Source: Thermotogota bacterium
Lineage (GTDB): Bacteria > Thermotogota > Thermotogae > Thermotogales > DSM-5069
Length of the DNA: 64,000 bases
Direction of reading: 5' to 3'
Assembly (NCBI GenBank): GCA_029551145.1
Contig: JAKPGA010000012.1
Span: 62,001 to 126,000, forward strand
Under the pieces are notes generated by a model. That model was not told the DNA's origin, did no database searches, and saw only the letters and a program-made list of their open reading frames with translations. Every line of letters begins with the position of its first letter. Position 1 is the first letter of the stretch. The position numbers and the translations under genes were made by a program. Positions 27,262 to 36,879 of the stretch are shown piece by piece.

Positions 27262-29322
27262 TCATGCGTTTTGGCTTTCTTGTTTACGCTCCTGAGCAAT
27301 CTTTTCTTGAATATTTGGTGGCACCTCCTGGTAACGTACGAATTTCATTGTGAAATACCCTCGACCACTTGTGATGCCTGAGAGTCTGCCGGAGAAATCG
27401 AGCATTTCAGCCAAAGGAACTTCTGCTTTCACTTTTGACATACCTTTACCGGTAGATTCCATGCCTTGCGGTCTACCTCTTCTGCTTGTTACCTCACCAA
27501 TGACATCTCCTGCAACCTCATCAGGGCAGAAGATCTCAACTTCCATTATGGGTTCGAGCAGAACTGGTCTTGCTTCTTCCATTCCTTTTCGAAAAGCCTG
27601 AATCGCAGCGATTTGGAAAGAGATATCAGATGAGTCGACCTCATGGTACGAACCATCAAAGAGTGTGACTCGAACATCAACAACGGGATATCCCGCAATA
27701 GATCCTCGTTTCATAGCTTCTACAACGCCTTTCTCAACAGATGGGATGAAATTCTTTGGTATGACTCCACCGAAAATCTTGTCGACAAATTCAAAACCCA
27801 TACCTCTTGGGAGTGGTTCCAATTCGATTTTGACATGTCCGTACTGGCCATGTCCTCCAGTCTGTTTCTTGTGTTTGTACTCGGCGACAGCCTTCTTAGA
27901 AATCGTTTCTCTGTAAGCAATCTTCGGTTTACCAACCTCTACGTCCACACCAAAGGTGCTCTTAAGCCTTTCAATCATCACATCCAGATGAATCGTTCCA
28001 AGACCCGATACGACTGTCTCGCCTGTTTCAGGATCGTATTCCCATCTGAAGGTGGGATCTGTTTCAGATAGGCGGGACAAGCCACTGCTGATCTTATCGA
28101 TGTCGGCCTTAGATTTTGGATTAACCGATCGTGAGAACATCGGTTCAGGAAAGATTGGTGGTGTTATGATCAATTTTCTATCTTTGTGAGTGAACGTTTC
28201 GCAAACAGAGCCCTCTTTGAGTTTTGGCAGAACGACAATGTCACCGCAGGTGGCCTGATCTATCTCGACCTGCTCTTTTCCGCGAGCAAGATACAAGCGA
28301 CCGAATTTATCCGATGTACCTCTGTTGACATTGAAATAACTGTCTCCGGCCTTTATGGTACCTGAAATCACCTTGATATAACTTACACGACCGACAAACG
28401 GGTCCACAACGGTCTTAAAATTGTATGCACAGAAAGGTTCGGTTTCACTTGCTTTAATGTTCACTTTCTCACCAGAATCCAGTTTTGCATCGTACTCTGC
28501 CCCATCAAGTGGGTTCACACCAAGTCTGATCACGTAATTCATCAAAACGTCAATGCCGATATTTTTTTCTGCTGATCCGCAAAACGCAGGGACTACTGCT
28601 CCAGTTTTGTAAGCCTTCAACAATGCTGCGATTAATTCTTCGGGTTGAATTTGCTGACCCTCGAGGTACTTCTCCATAAGAGAATCGTCAGATTCAACAA
28701 TGTCTTCGACTGCTTTTAGTTTCATTTCCTGAACCTTGCCCGACATTTCAGAGGGGATAGTTACTTCGACCGCCTTACCGCCTTCGTATATGTATGCCTT
28801 TTCGGAAACAAGATCAATTATCCCACGAAATCCTGATTCACTTCCTATCGGCAGAGTCAGTGCAACTGTCTTTCTACTGAACGAAGATCGAAGGCTGCCA
28901 AGAGCGTTTTCAAAATTCGCTCTTTCTTTGTCCAACTGATTTATAAAAACCATCACGGGTTTGTTCATAGTTTCAGCAATTTGCCAGGTCCTTTCAGTTT
29001 GTATCTCAACACCAGAAACAGCATTTATCACACATAAAACATTTTCACTAACGAAAACCCCATTCAGAACGTCTGCTATGAAATCACCAAAACCAGGAGT
29101 GTCGATAACCGTCAACCTGTGCTCATTCCAGTCGAAGGAATAAACGTGGGATGTGATGCTCGAACCTTTTGACTCTTCGATTGGATCTGTGTCTATCAGT
29201 TTAGAGCTTATTCTGTCGGCGAGCCCAGCATTGAACAACATTGCCGAGAGTAGAAGGGTTTTTCCACAGCCGTTGTGCCCTATAAATGCGATATTTCTTT
29301 TCTTGTCAATTGACCTGTTCAT
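27262..29322 (-). CDS. Elongation factor G-like GTPase (EF-G paralogue)
   Basis: 686 residues in the EF-G order: G domain, domain II, then III-V. G1 is GHNGCGKT near 14-21 rather than the GHxDAGKT of true EF-G; the switch region reads DPIEESKGSSITS; G3 is DTPGFGDF and G4 NQLDKE. The loops differ enough that this is the second EF-G-type protein also found in T. maritima and Thermus, not the main translocase. Its role is not settled; GTP-dependent ribosome work is expected. It is the last gene of the pho-like operon, 16 bases after the glycosidase, and is followed by a strong terminator. Confidence 0.88.
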   Translation of the reverse strand: MNRSIDKKRNIAFIGHNGCGKTLLLSAMLFNAGLADRISSKLIDTDPIEESKGSSITSHVYSFDWNEHRLTVIDTPGFGDFIADVLNGVFVSENVLCVINAVSGVEIQTERTWQIAETMNKPVMVFINQLDKERANFENALGSLRSSFSRKTVALTLPIGSESGFRGIIDLVSEKAYIYEGGKAVEVTIPSEMSGKVQEMKLKAVEDIVESDDSLMEKYLEGQQIQPEELIAALLKAYKTGAVVPAFCGSAEKNIGIDVLMNYVIRLGVNPLDGAEYDAKLDSGEKVNIKASETEPFCAYNFKTVVDPFVGRVSYIKVISGTIKAGDSYFNVNRGTSDKFGRLYLARGKEQVEIDQATCGDIVVLPKLKEGSVCETFTHKDRKLIITPPIFPEPMFSRSVNPKSKADIDKISSGLSRLSETDPTFRWEYDPETGETVVSGLGTIHLDVMIERLKSTFGVDVEVGKPKIAYRETISKKAVAEYKHKKQTGGHGQYGHVKIELEPLPRGMGFEFVDKIFGGVIPKNFIPSVEKGVVEAMKRGSIAGYPVVDVRVTLFDGSYHEVDSSDISFQIAAIQAFRKGMEEARPVLLEPIMEVEIFCPDEVAGDVIGEVTSRRGRPQGMESTGKGMSKVKAEVPLAEMLDFSGRLSGITSGRGYFTMKFVRYQEVPPNIQEKIAQERKQESQNA

Positions 29323-29338
29323 CTCTCCACCTCCAACT

Positions 29339-30988
29339 TCATTTATTGTTCTTGATTACCAACAGGGAAACAGGTATCGCCCTAGTCCAAGCAGTAGAAG
29401 TCTTACTAACTACTTGGTCTTTGATAACCATTACTGATGAACTTCCTCCGTCGAAATTCATTGCGGAGTGAAATCCCTTGCTCATACAGAACTCAACAAG
29501 TTCATCGTAGTTCACACCCCCTGAACCATTCTGGTCATTTATCACTGCCAGCACAACCTTGCCATCTGGAAGCGTTGCAAGGAGCGTTCTTGTAGCATTG
29601 CTTCGTGCTATATTGCCACCGTATCGATTCTTCTCATCGCTTCTGTCGGGTATTGGCGCTCCCCCATAAAGTATCAGAGGGCCAGCTTCTACTGCATGCT
29701 TTATCGCATAGGGAAAATCGGTATTTACCACGTATTCAACTTTGTCGCCAATCTGGACACCTTGCAAATACCTTTCGTAGTTATTCGATATTGCCAGAAT
29801 ATATCCATCTTGTGGTGCCTTAGCGGCCCAGCCATAACCATTGATCTTGCCGTTCACAACGCTGAAGTAAATCATACCATCACGGCGAGGAATCGTGATA
29901 CCGAATTCGGGTGTGAAGATCAAGACCTCCCCCTGCGCTATCGTGTTTATGCCTTTCACTAAGAAAAGTAGTTGCCCCACTCTCACGTTCACATCAAAGT
30001 ACATCCTGGCAATATAAACAGAACCCGACCTTGTCTGCACAAAAACCGGTCTGTTTCCATACGGCATCGAGAGTATCTTACCGTCAACGATTAACAAGCC
30101 TATTGGTAGACCGGTATTTGGATCGAAATAGTTCGCATTAACACCTGCTACAGCGCCCGTTCTGCTGACCATTTTCTCAACACTTTCGAAGGTTCCTATA
30201 CCTCCACTGCTAATCTGCAGTTTCAACTCTACCAAATTAGGATCAATCCACAGATAGTTCACGAGCATATCCTTACCACCGATTCTCTCAACTCTTTGTT
30301 CCCAGGACACGCCTTCAGCGAGGATTTCTCTACCAGCCTGTGGAAATCTCAGAGCCAAGCTGACAGTGCCACCATCAACCTTAACTGCAACAGATGGTTC
30401 AGCATCGATCTCCAGGTTGATCTCAAGAGAAGTTATATTTCCAACTTGATTCACCTTGATGGAATTCGTCGATGAAAGGTTTGACAGACAAGGAGCGAGT
30501 TGAACTACAATTTTTGATTTCTGAGTGCTTATTTTCATCATTTCAATGAAGGGAAATCCAACAAAACTGAGTTTCAATTGATTCTTGGACAAATCAACTG
30601 CCTGAAGAACGCAAATACTGTCCAACAATGCTATTTGTCCTGTTGCAGTTTCATATTTTCCAACACCCAGGATTTTCGCCAGAAGATCTATGTTTATCAT
30701 TACCTTGTTTTTCGAATATATCGCAGATTTAGGATAGACATCAAGAAAATCAACCGATACAGTGCCATCTTCTTCGATAATCGTGATTTTCTTGTTGTAT
30801 ATGAAATAGGCTCTGCCAGATTTCTCTGAGATTATGAATGAAGCGCCAAATTGATCAATCGACCTTAGCTCGACAAATCCATTACTCTCTTGCAGTGTAA
30901 CAAAGTTCCCATTGATTCCAATCAAGACTTGAGACAATGCCACAGTACTCAAAATGAGTGCGAAAACAATGACAAATACAACTTTCAT
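29339..30988 (-). CDS. Exported phosphodiester glycosidase (NAGPA domain)
   Basis: Signal peptide at residues 1-19, then about 230 residues of beta-rich sequence in which DLLAKILGV near 103 resembles a copper-amine-oxidase N-like or AMIN-like module, then the phosphodiester glycosidase domain: AGVNANYFD near 283, IARSNATRTLLA near 470 and NFDGGSSSVMVI near 518. The domain hydrolyses sugar-1-phosphodiester bonds in the human uncovering enzyme and probably in cell-wall or polysaccharide metabolism in bacteria. The start overlaps the upstream phosphorylase stop as ATGA. Confidence 0.85.
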   Translation of the reverse strand: MKVVFVIVFALILSTVALSQVLIGINGNFVTLQESNGFVELRSIDQFGASFIISEKSGRAYFIYNKKITIIEEDGTVSVDFLDVYPKSAIYSKNKVMINIDLLAKILGVGKYETATGQIALLDSICVLQAVDLSKNQLKLSFVGFPFIEMMKISTQKSKIVVQLAPCLSNLSSTNSIKVNQVGNITSLEINLEIDAEPSVAVKVDGGTVSLALRFPQAGREILAEGVSWEQRVERIGGKDMLVNYLWIDPNLVELKLQISSGGIGTFESVEKMVSRTGAVAGVNANYFDPNTGLPIGLLIVDGKILSMPYGNRPVFVQTRSGSVYIARMYFDVNVRVGQLLFLVKGINTIAQGEVLIFTPEFGITIPRRDGMIYFSVVNGKINGYGWAAKAPQDGYILAISNNYERYLQGVQIGDKVEYVVNTDFPYAIKHAVEAGPLILYGGAPIPDRSDEKNRYGGNIARSNATRTLLATLPDGKVVLAVINDQNGSGGVNYDELVEFCMSKGFHSAMNFDGGSSSVMVIKDQVVSKTSTAWTRAIPVSLLVIKNNK

Positions 30989-32277
30989 TCAATCACCCCG
31001 AGCACGATTTCACGAAATCCCACTTTATGATCAACAATTCCGTAAGCATTGTGTATCAAGCTAATGGCTAAATCAACATCACTTTTCTCAGATACGTAAA
31101 TACGAACAATCGGTTCATCCTCATGTACGTAGTCTCCGATCTTCTTGAGAACTTCTATGCCTACACTTGGATCGATGCTATCTTCCTTTCTTGATCTTCC
31201 TGCTCCAAGCACAACAGAGGCAATACCTATAGCTTCTGTGTCTATTCTATCTACATAACCAGGTCTGACCGATCTAACCTCGACAACCTTTCTGCTAACC
31301 GGCAAAAGACGGTAGTCATCTATGATTCTTGGATCTCCTCCTTGCATCTCGATGAATTCAGCGAATCTCTCAACAGCTCTCCCGGAAACAATTTCATCCT
31401 TAATCTGCTCCTCTGTCACGTTCATCCCAACGAGGTTGAGTATTTCATGACACAGACGAATGCACAATTTAGTCAAGTCCTCCGGGCCATTACCTTTAAG
31501 GGTCTCGACAGCCTCGATTACTTCAAGGGAATTTCCCACCATCCGGCCAAGGGGTTGATTCATGTCTGATAGGACAGCCCTTGAAAGTTTGCCCGATCTT
31601 TTGAGTATGTCTATCATCAGACAAGCCAGTTCTTGTGCTTGTTCGGTATCCTTTAGAAAAGCTCCAGACCCGACCTTCACATCGAATATTATTGCATCGG
31701 CACCGCCCGCGAGTTTCTTACTGACAATGCTGGAGGCGATCAAAGGAATACTGTCAACAGTAGCCGTTGTATCTCTAAGTGCATAGATTTTCTTATCAGC
31801 GGGCACTAAGTTCCCACTTTGGCTAACGATCGAAAATCCAACCTTCTTGACAACCTGAAAGAATTCCCCTCTCGTCAGTTCTGTTCTCATACCTGGTATT
31901 GATTCCAATTTGTCGATAGTTCCACCGGTATGACCAAGGCCTCTACCAGACATTTTGGGAACCTTGACACCAAAAGCCGCGATTATCGGAAGTACAACAA
32001 GTGTAGTCTTATCACCGACACCACCAGTTGAATGCTTATCGACCTTTATACCTTCGATCGGAGATAGGTCGAGGATCTCGCCAGATCTTGCCATACTCAT
32101 GGTCAAATCAAAGGTCTCCCTTTGGTTCATTCCACGGAAGAATATCGCCATCAATAGAGCAGAAACCTGGTAATCGGGTATAGTGCCACGGACGTATCCG
32201 TTCACAAAGAACTCTATTTCCTCCGAAGTCAGTTCTGAGCCATCCCTTTTCTTTTTTATAATGTCATACATCCTCAT
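30985..32277 (-). CDS. pdp: Pyrimidine-nucleoside (thymidine) phosphorylase
   Basis: Splits thymidine, deoxyuridine or uridine with phosphate. KHSTGGVGDKTTL near 79-91 is the phosphate-binding signature, followed by KMSGRGLGHTGGT and KIYALRDTTATVDSIPLIASSI-type motifs. At 430 residues with MRMYDIIKKKRDG at the start it resembles the Bacillus Pdp. ATG 32277 is chosen on that basis; an upstream in-frame TTG overlaps the ribosome site. It overlaps the histidine kinase by 14 bases, an odd pairing of salvage with a two-component system. Confidence 0.92.
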   Translation of the reverse strand: MRMYDIIKKKRDGSELTSEEIEFFVNGYVRGTIPDYQVSALLMAIFFRGMNQRETFDLTMSMARSGEILDLSPIEGIKVDKHSTGGVGDKTTLVVLPIIAAFGVKVPKMSGRGLGHTGGTIDKLESIPGMRTELTRGEFFQVVKKVGFSIVSQSGNLVPADKKIYALRDTTATVDSIPLIASSIVSKKLAGGADAIIFDVKVGSGAFLKDTEQAQELACLMIDILKRSGKLSRAVLSDMNQPLGRMVGNSLEVIEAVETLKGNGPEDLTKLCIRLCHEILNLVGMNVTEEQIKDEIVSGRAVERFAEFIEMQGGDPRIIDDYRLLPVSRKVVEVRSVRPGYVDRIDTEAIGIASVVLGAGRSRKEDSIDPSVGIEVLKKIGDYVHEDEPIVRIYVSEKSDVDLAISLIHNAYGIVDHKVGFREIVLGVIE

Positions 32278-33529
32278 TGTTCTCAACCCTTCTCACAGGT
32301 AGTTTTACCATGAAGGTTGTACCTACTCCGAGTTCACTCTCCACCGAGATTTCCCCATTGTGCCTATCGACAATTGTTTTTACTATGGACAGTCCGAGTC
32401 CCGATCCACCCATCTTTCTGCTGCGTCCCTTGTCCACTCTGTAGAATCTGTCAAATATCCTGTTGAGTGCCTCTTGAGGCATGCCGGGACCGGTATCGGT
32501 CACTCTTATAACCGCATATGAATCTACTTTACTTATCGAAATTTCTACCCTCTTCTCGCCCATTTCCTTCAAAGACGTATATTTAATCGCGTTATCAACC
32601 AGATTCAGAAGCATCTGAACCAGCCTGTCCTGATCTCCGGTGATTGTTACATCCCGACAATCAAAGGAAACCTTTACACCGTAATCATTCGAAAGAGGCT
32701 CAACAATAGATATGACATATTTGACAGTAGCACAGAGATCAACTTCTTGAAAATCAAATCTTGCTTCACCTGATTCAAGGCGCTCTAAGTCAAGTAGGTC
32801 GTTTATCAGCCTTGACATCCTCGCAGACTCGTTTTCGATTATCGTGAGAAATCTGTTTCTTGTGTCTGGGTCCATCTCAGGATCACTCAAAAGTGTTTCG
32901 GCATAACCATGTATTGAGGTAAGTGGAGTCCTCAGTTCATGGGAAACATTGGAAACAAACTCTCGCCTCATTTCATTGAGCTCGTACTCCTTGGTCATGT
33001 CGTGGAAGAGGATGACTACTCTTTTCTCACCCTTAGGTAGCAGCACAGGTATCATTTTGCATGAGTAATACCTTTTTCTACCGTCGTCATACATTATCAC
33101 ATTTCCCTCTTGAACCTGCCAACTTCTAACGGTTTCATCGAACATTTCTATCAAATAATAATCTTCGAGAGCCTCATATATTTTCTTCGTCGCGACCATA
33201 GGTCGACTTATTCTCTGTGCGGCCGTGTTTGCAAAGAGTATTTCCCCGGTACTGCCATCAACAAACAGAATCGGATCAACTATGTTGTCCAGAAGCGTCA
33301 TCGTATTCTCTCTACTCTTTTGTGCCATGGTAAGTTCGTCTTCCAGGTTCGTAATAGTCTTGCGCAGAGTTTCCAAAACATAAGAAGGTGGCGAGTCATC
33401 AGGAACATTCACCAACTCCGCCACCCTAATGAAAAACCGCTTCAAATTCCTAACTGTTCTATCTCGTGCTAACACATAGATGAATACAAAGGCAACAATC
33501 CCAACTAAGACTGTCAAAAACAATGTCAC
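32264..33529 (-). CDS. PhoR-type sensor histidine kinase with PAS domain
   Basis: 421 residues: one N-terminal membrane helix (residues 3-20), a coiled-coil stretch, a PAS domain near 75-175, HisKA with FVSNVSHELRTPLTSIHG near 195 and a HATPase domain with NLVDNAIKYT, DTGPGMP and GSGLGLSIVK. Lack of a periplasmic domain suggests an intracellular or membrane signal. The partner regulator ends three bases upstream. The layout resembles PhoR; phosphate sensing is possible but not proven, as no pst or phoU gene is here. Confidence 0.92.
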   Translation of the reverse strand: MTLFLTVLVGIVAFVFIYVLARDRTVRNLKRFFIRVAELVNVPDDSPPSYVLETLRKTITNLEDELTMAQKSRENTMTLLDNIVDPILFVDGSTGEILFANTAAQRISRPMVATKKIYEALEDYYLIEMFDETVRSWQVQEGNVIMYDDGRKRYYSCKMIPVLLPKGEKRVVILFHDMTKEYELNEMRREFVSNVSHELRTPLTSIHGYAETLLSDPEMDPDTRNRFLTIIENESARMSRLINDLLDLERLESGEARFDFQEVDLCATVKYVISIVEPLSNDYGVKVSFDCRDVTITGDQDRLVQMLLNLVDNAIKYTSLKEMGEKRVEISISKVDSYAVIRVTDTGPGMPQEALNRIFDRFYRVDKGRSRKMGGSGLGLSIVKTIVDRHNGEISVESELGVGTTFMVKLPVRRVENNEDV

Positions 33530-33532
33530 TCA

Positions 33533-34252
33533 CTATTCTTCCTTCCCTGGATCTCTGAACTTGTACCCCTTACCTCTCACAGTGATTATGTACTTAGGAT
33601 TGGATGGATCTTCCTCAATCTTTGTTCTCAGTCTTCTTATGTGAACATCGACTGTTCTCGTGTCACCATAATAGTCATAACCCCACAGTTTGTCGAGTAA
33701 AACATCCCTGCTGAAAACCTTACCTTCATTTTCTGCTAAGAACCTCAACAACTCAAATTCAAGCGGTGTGAGGCTAACCTTCTGCCCGAAGACTCTGACC
33801 TCGTACCTTTCAACATCGATTTCCAATCCTTTTGCGATTATCTTCTTTGGCCTTTCTTCTCTTTCTTGTACGCTGAGCTGAATTCTCCTAAAGACTGCCT
33901 TAATCCTTGCTATCATCTCTCTGATACTGAAAGGCTTGGTGATGTAATCATCAGCACCGAGTTCTAAGCCCAAAACTTTATCAAATTCTTCACCCTTTGC
34001 ACTGAGGAAAACGACAGGTGTGTTCTTGTACTTCTCAGTGCCTCTTAACTGTCTTACAAGTTCGAATCCGTCCATCCCAGGCAACATGATGTCAACGATG
34101 AACATGTCCACCGGTTCATTCGTTGCAACCTTGAGAGCCTCCTCGGCTTCATAGGCCTTCAAGACATCGTAGCCTTCACGAGCTAAGTTGTAGCTCACCA
34201 ATTCGATAATTGATGGGTCATCATCAACAACGAGAATCTTCTTCTTCGCCAT
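33533..34252 (-). CDS. PhoB/OmpR-type response regulator
   Basis: 239 residues: receiver with VVDDD, phospho-acceptor in MFIVDIMLPGMDG, T/S in VFLSAKG and K in ITKPF, then a winged-helix domain ending YIITVRGKGYKFRDP. ATG 34252 gives the canonical MAKKKILVVDDD start behind GGTGGAG; the 19-codon extension has no receiver homology. It is the first gene of the operon regulator, kinase, phosphorylase, glycosidase, EF-G paralogue. Confidence 0.94.
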   Translation of the reverse strand: MAKKKILVVDDDPSIIELVSYNLAREGYDVLKAYEAEEALKVATNEPVDMFIVDIMLPGMDGFELVRQLRGTEKYKNTPVVFLSAKGEEFDKVLGLELGADDYITKPFSIREMIARIKAVFRRIQLSVQEREERPKKIIAKGLEIDVERYEVRVFGQKVSLTPLEFELLRFLAENEGKVFSRDVLLDKLWGYDYYGDTRTVDVHIRRLRTKIEEDPSNPKYIITVRGKGYKFRDPGKEE

Positions 34253-34318
34253 ATCTCCACCCTCTTCGGGTACACCTCCTTTTTGAAAAATCACCTTAAA
34301 GATCCACACCGTGTTAAC

Positions 34319-34347
34319 ATTATAACAGAAACCTTGAAAATTGTAAC
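34319..34347 (-). promoter_or_regulatory. Promoter of the PhoB/PhoR-type operon
   Basis: Minus-strand GTTACA (34342-34347) and perfect TATAAT (34319-34324), 17 bases apart. On the plus strand three similar hexamers TTAACA (34314), ATAACA (34322) and GTAACA (34343) overlap it, which might be regulator repeats of the PhoP-box kind. Confidence 0.6.
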
Positions 34348-34384
34348 ATGAATTCTGTACCCGATCAATTTCCAGAGTGAATAA

Positions 34385-34394
34385 GTGCTATAAT
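34385..34394 (+). promoter_or_regulatory. Extended -10 promoter of the pseudopilin genes
   Basis: A TG two bases before a perfect TATAAT (TGCTATAAT, 34386-34394). No good -35 is visible, as expected for an extended -10 promoter. It lies 24 bases before the first pseudopilin GTG. Confidence 0.5.
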
Positions 34395-34418
34395 TATTCA
34401 TCACCAGGAGGGAGCCCA

Positions 34419-34904
34419 GTGAAAAAAGCCTTCACACTATTGGAACTGATAGTGGTCCTTGCAATCTTTTCCAGTTTTCTCGTTGTACTCACACTTGTGC
34501 TCAACAACTACTTAGTCAAAGCACAGAAAAACATAGCCCTGCTTGATTCCATCAGAAGGCTAACAGAAACTGCAGATAAAGTCAATAACTACCTTATAAG
34601 AGCTTCGGGCCCTGCCAATTCCGTGAGAATAGAGTCAGCCACGCAAGTCACCTTTGATATAATCATCTCAGGGCAGAAAATAAATGCTGCTATTGAAGTT
34701 GTGGATAACACACGGTTCAATTATCGTGAGAATGATCAAGTTCAAACTGTCACCGTTGAAGATGTGAGTATAAGATTTTCGAAAGCAGGTGCGTCTGCAG
34801 ATGTAGACCTCCCTATAAAGATGACTGTAACCACTCCTAATCCATACAACACAAGTTCAACTTTGAGTATGGAATTTGTTGTCTATCCACCTGGTGTGAG
34901 GTGA
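34419..34904 (+). CDS. Type IV pilin-like (pseudopilin) protein
   Basis: 161 residues with the prepilin N-terminus MKKAFTLLELIVVLAIFSSFL: short basic leader, F at +1, E at +5 and a hydrophobic helix. The residue before the cleavage point is Ala, not the usual Gly. The C-terminal 110 residues are probably a beta-rich head, as in GspH/I/J-type minor pseudopilins. GTG 34419 is chosen because the leader starts there and GGAGGGAG precedes it. It is the first of three pilin-like genes; no assembly ATPase or prepilin peptidase is in the window. Confidence 0.82.
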   Translation: MKKAFTLLELIVVLAIFSSFLVVLTLVLNNYLVKAQKNIALLDSIRRLTETADKVNNYLIRASGPANSVRIESATQVTFDIIISGQKINAAIEVVDNTRFNYRENDQVQTVTVEDVSIRFSKAGASADVDLPIKMTVTTPNPYNTSSTLSMEFVVYPPGVR

Positions 34905-34908
34905 GTTT

Positions 34909-36249
34909 ATGAAAGCAAAGGATGGTTACATCATAATCATAAGCATACTGCTCGTGGCAGTGTGTGCAATAGTTTCAGTGGCGATCTTCACGCAAATAGA
35001 AGCCACTATAAGAAAAACCTCTCTGACCATTCAGACCCTTAAGGAAAAATCAGATGCGATAAAGATCATCGCGACTGCCGGTGCGTATTTACGGAGCAAA
35101 TACAGTGTTGCCAATGGTTTTTACATCGCGGATCATCTAACCGTTCAATCTGATTTTTCAAAAACCAAAAACGTTATCATAAACAGTTCGGGACCTGTTG
35201 AGAAAACTATATGGCAGAGTTTTTTTAGCAGTGATTCTATAAGCGATGTCGAGTTTTCAACGATCAAAAATCTCTTGCTACTGGCAAACGGTAGCGATTC
35301 ACCACTTAGAAAAGCTCTAATTGACAGCAAAAACAAAAGGTTAATCGAAGCTGATCTTTCGAAAACACGGGTTTATGCCTTTTCAGAAACTACCGACCGA
35401 TCGTGGGTCATTCTATTGTGCACAAACGTCGGCTTATCATGGGCGTGGGCTCTTGTGGGCCCGGAAGGTTTCTTCAATTATGCTGTATTCCTGCCTAACG
35501 GCATTCCTTCAGGGACGTACTACAGCGATGGTGAAGTCATAGACGGACCAGGTTGGTTTGGAGTAGATGACAGGGGCACAGGTGGTTTGGGAATAGGAGG
35601 ACAGGTTGGTCCCAGATTCTATGGGAAAGCCTTCTATAGACTACTTCGTGATTATCTGATCAGGCCTGCCAAACAGAGTGATGTATTTGTGGGAGGTCGA
35701 GTCACTCTCAGCGATGCCGATGTGAATGCCTTCAAGTCAGCCTACCAAGGAAAAGTGTACTGGGAGGCACAGCTTTCGACCTTTGAGAAAGTGGACATCG
35801 TCGATCTTGCAAAAGGGAATATTGACGTTCCTCATGATCCCACTGGTTTGATTCTAAGCTACTCCAAACTCCCAAGTACCCAAGTGGATGATCTACTGAT
35901 CACCTCATCGATATCAAAAATCAACGGCAACGATGCGCAGATAATCAGATTTTCTGGTCCAGATGGTTATTTTAAAAAAGATAACAACAAATCGTATCAG
36001 GTCGAACTCATAGTTCCGTTCCCAGGTCCGCCGAATGTACCAGTCACTGTTGTTGCAACAGAAACCGTTTCTGGACAAAGCACAAGATATACAGCATCCT
36101 TGCCTTCCTTCAATGGTTTCCTTGGCCTTTTGTGCGAGACGACTAATTCCTCTGTTGGAATTGGGAAAGAAGGTACCTGGACCAAGAACATCTTCATGGG
36201 TGACTGGACTATACTGGTTATGGGAAACAAGGGTAGGCAACAAGAGTAA
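34909..36249 (+). CDS. PilX/GspK-like pseudopilin, 5' part ending at in-frame TAA
   Basis: 446 residues. The N-terminus KAKDGYIIIISILLVAVCAIV has a Gly before an aromatic and a long hydrophobic helix but no Glu at +5, as in PilX and GspK-type pseudopilins. The rest is an exported domain with several DGxGWFGVDDRGTGG-like turns near 215-230. The frame stops at TAA 36247-36249, yet the same frame stays open for 630 further bases with protein-like content, so this looks like the first two thirds of a protein of about 656 residues. Start has GAGGTGAG; four bases after the previous gene. Confidence 0.7.
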   Translation: MKAKDGYIIIISILLVAVCAIVSVAIFTQIEATIRKTSLTIQTLKEKSDAIKIIATAGAYLRSKYSVANGFYIADHLTVQSDFSKTKNVIINSSGPVEKTIWQSFFSSDSISDVEFSTIKNLLLLANGSDSPLRKALIDSKNKRLIEADLSKTRVYAFSETTDRSWVILLCTNVGLSWAWALVGPEGFFNYAVFLPNGIPSGTYYSDGEVIDGPGWFGVDDRGTGGLGIGGQVGPRFYGKAFYRLLRDYLIRPAKQSDVFVGGRVTLSDADVNAFKSAYQGKVYWEAQLSTFEKVDIVDLAKGNIDVPHDPTGLILSYSKLPSTQVDDLLITSSISKINGNDAQIIRFSGPDGYFKKDNNKSYQVELIVPFPGPPNVPVTVVATETVSGQSTRYTASLPSFNGFLGLLCETTNSSVGIGKEGTWTKNIFMGDWTILVMGNKGRQQE

Positions 36250-36879
36250 ACGCCATGGGATACGGTCAAGATCTATGGAGATGTAGAGTACTATGGTGCC
36301 AAAGATGACAACAAGATGGTCGTAGAATATCAAGGAAAAAGTTATGAGGTTCTTATGGACCCATTTTTCGCAGATGGAACGCCAATTCCTAACAACAAGG
36401 ATGTTAAGGGAAGACTTAAGCTTGCAAGTGGCGGTCAAACACTGGAACTGATTGATGGGAAAACCTTCTGGGATGCATGGTATAAGAAACTTGCTCAGGT
36501 AGGTAGCAAGGATCACATAAACCTTATAACAACAGGTGATATCGACACACCTTGGCACGACGGCTACAAACTCGGTTCGGACATTAGAAATCTCAGGATG
36601 GATATGAGTGTTTTCACCATGTACTGGGACAGAGATCGAAAGCCCGGGCAGGGAAATAAAGTTCTGGTTCCCACTCTAAGGGTTGATTACAGCAAGTTTC
36701 AGGGTTTGAGTTACAGAGTTGTCTTTGGCTCGATCGCGTCCGAAGCTGTTACTGCAACGTGGAGTGGAAACAAAGGTCTCAAGGAGTTCAACATATTTGA
36801 CAATCGGCTTTATTCTGCAAAGAAAGGATTTTCCCCAATGACCGGTGCCATCTTGCTTGAAGGGTTGCGACTAAGATGA
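36250..36879 (+). pseudogene. 3' part of the PilX/GspK-like gene after the in-frame TAA
   Basis: Same reading frame as 34909-36249, with no other stop until TGA 36877-36879. Codons immediately after the TAA read TPWDTVKIYGDVEYYGAKDD, plausible coding sequence with nothing like a start signal; the first ATG (36316) has no ribosome site. Its stop overlaps the next pilin gene as ATGA, the usual tight coupling here, which argues that the whole 34909-36879 stretch was one gene. Options are a recent nonsense mutation, a sequencing error (one base, e.g. CAA or GAA to TAA), or readthrough. Confidence 0.65.

Noticed and set aside
35914-36558. Antisense open frame of 214 codons in the pseudopilin region
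   Set aside because: It lies opposite clear coding sequence, has no start signals and resembles no family.
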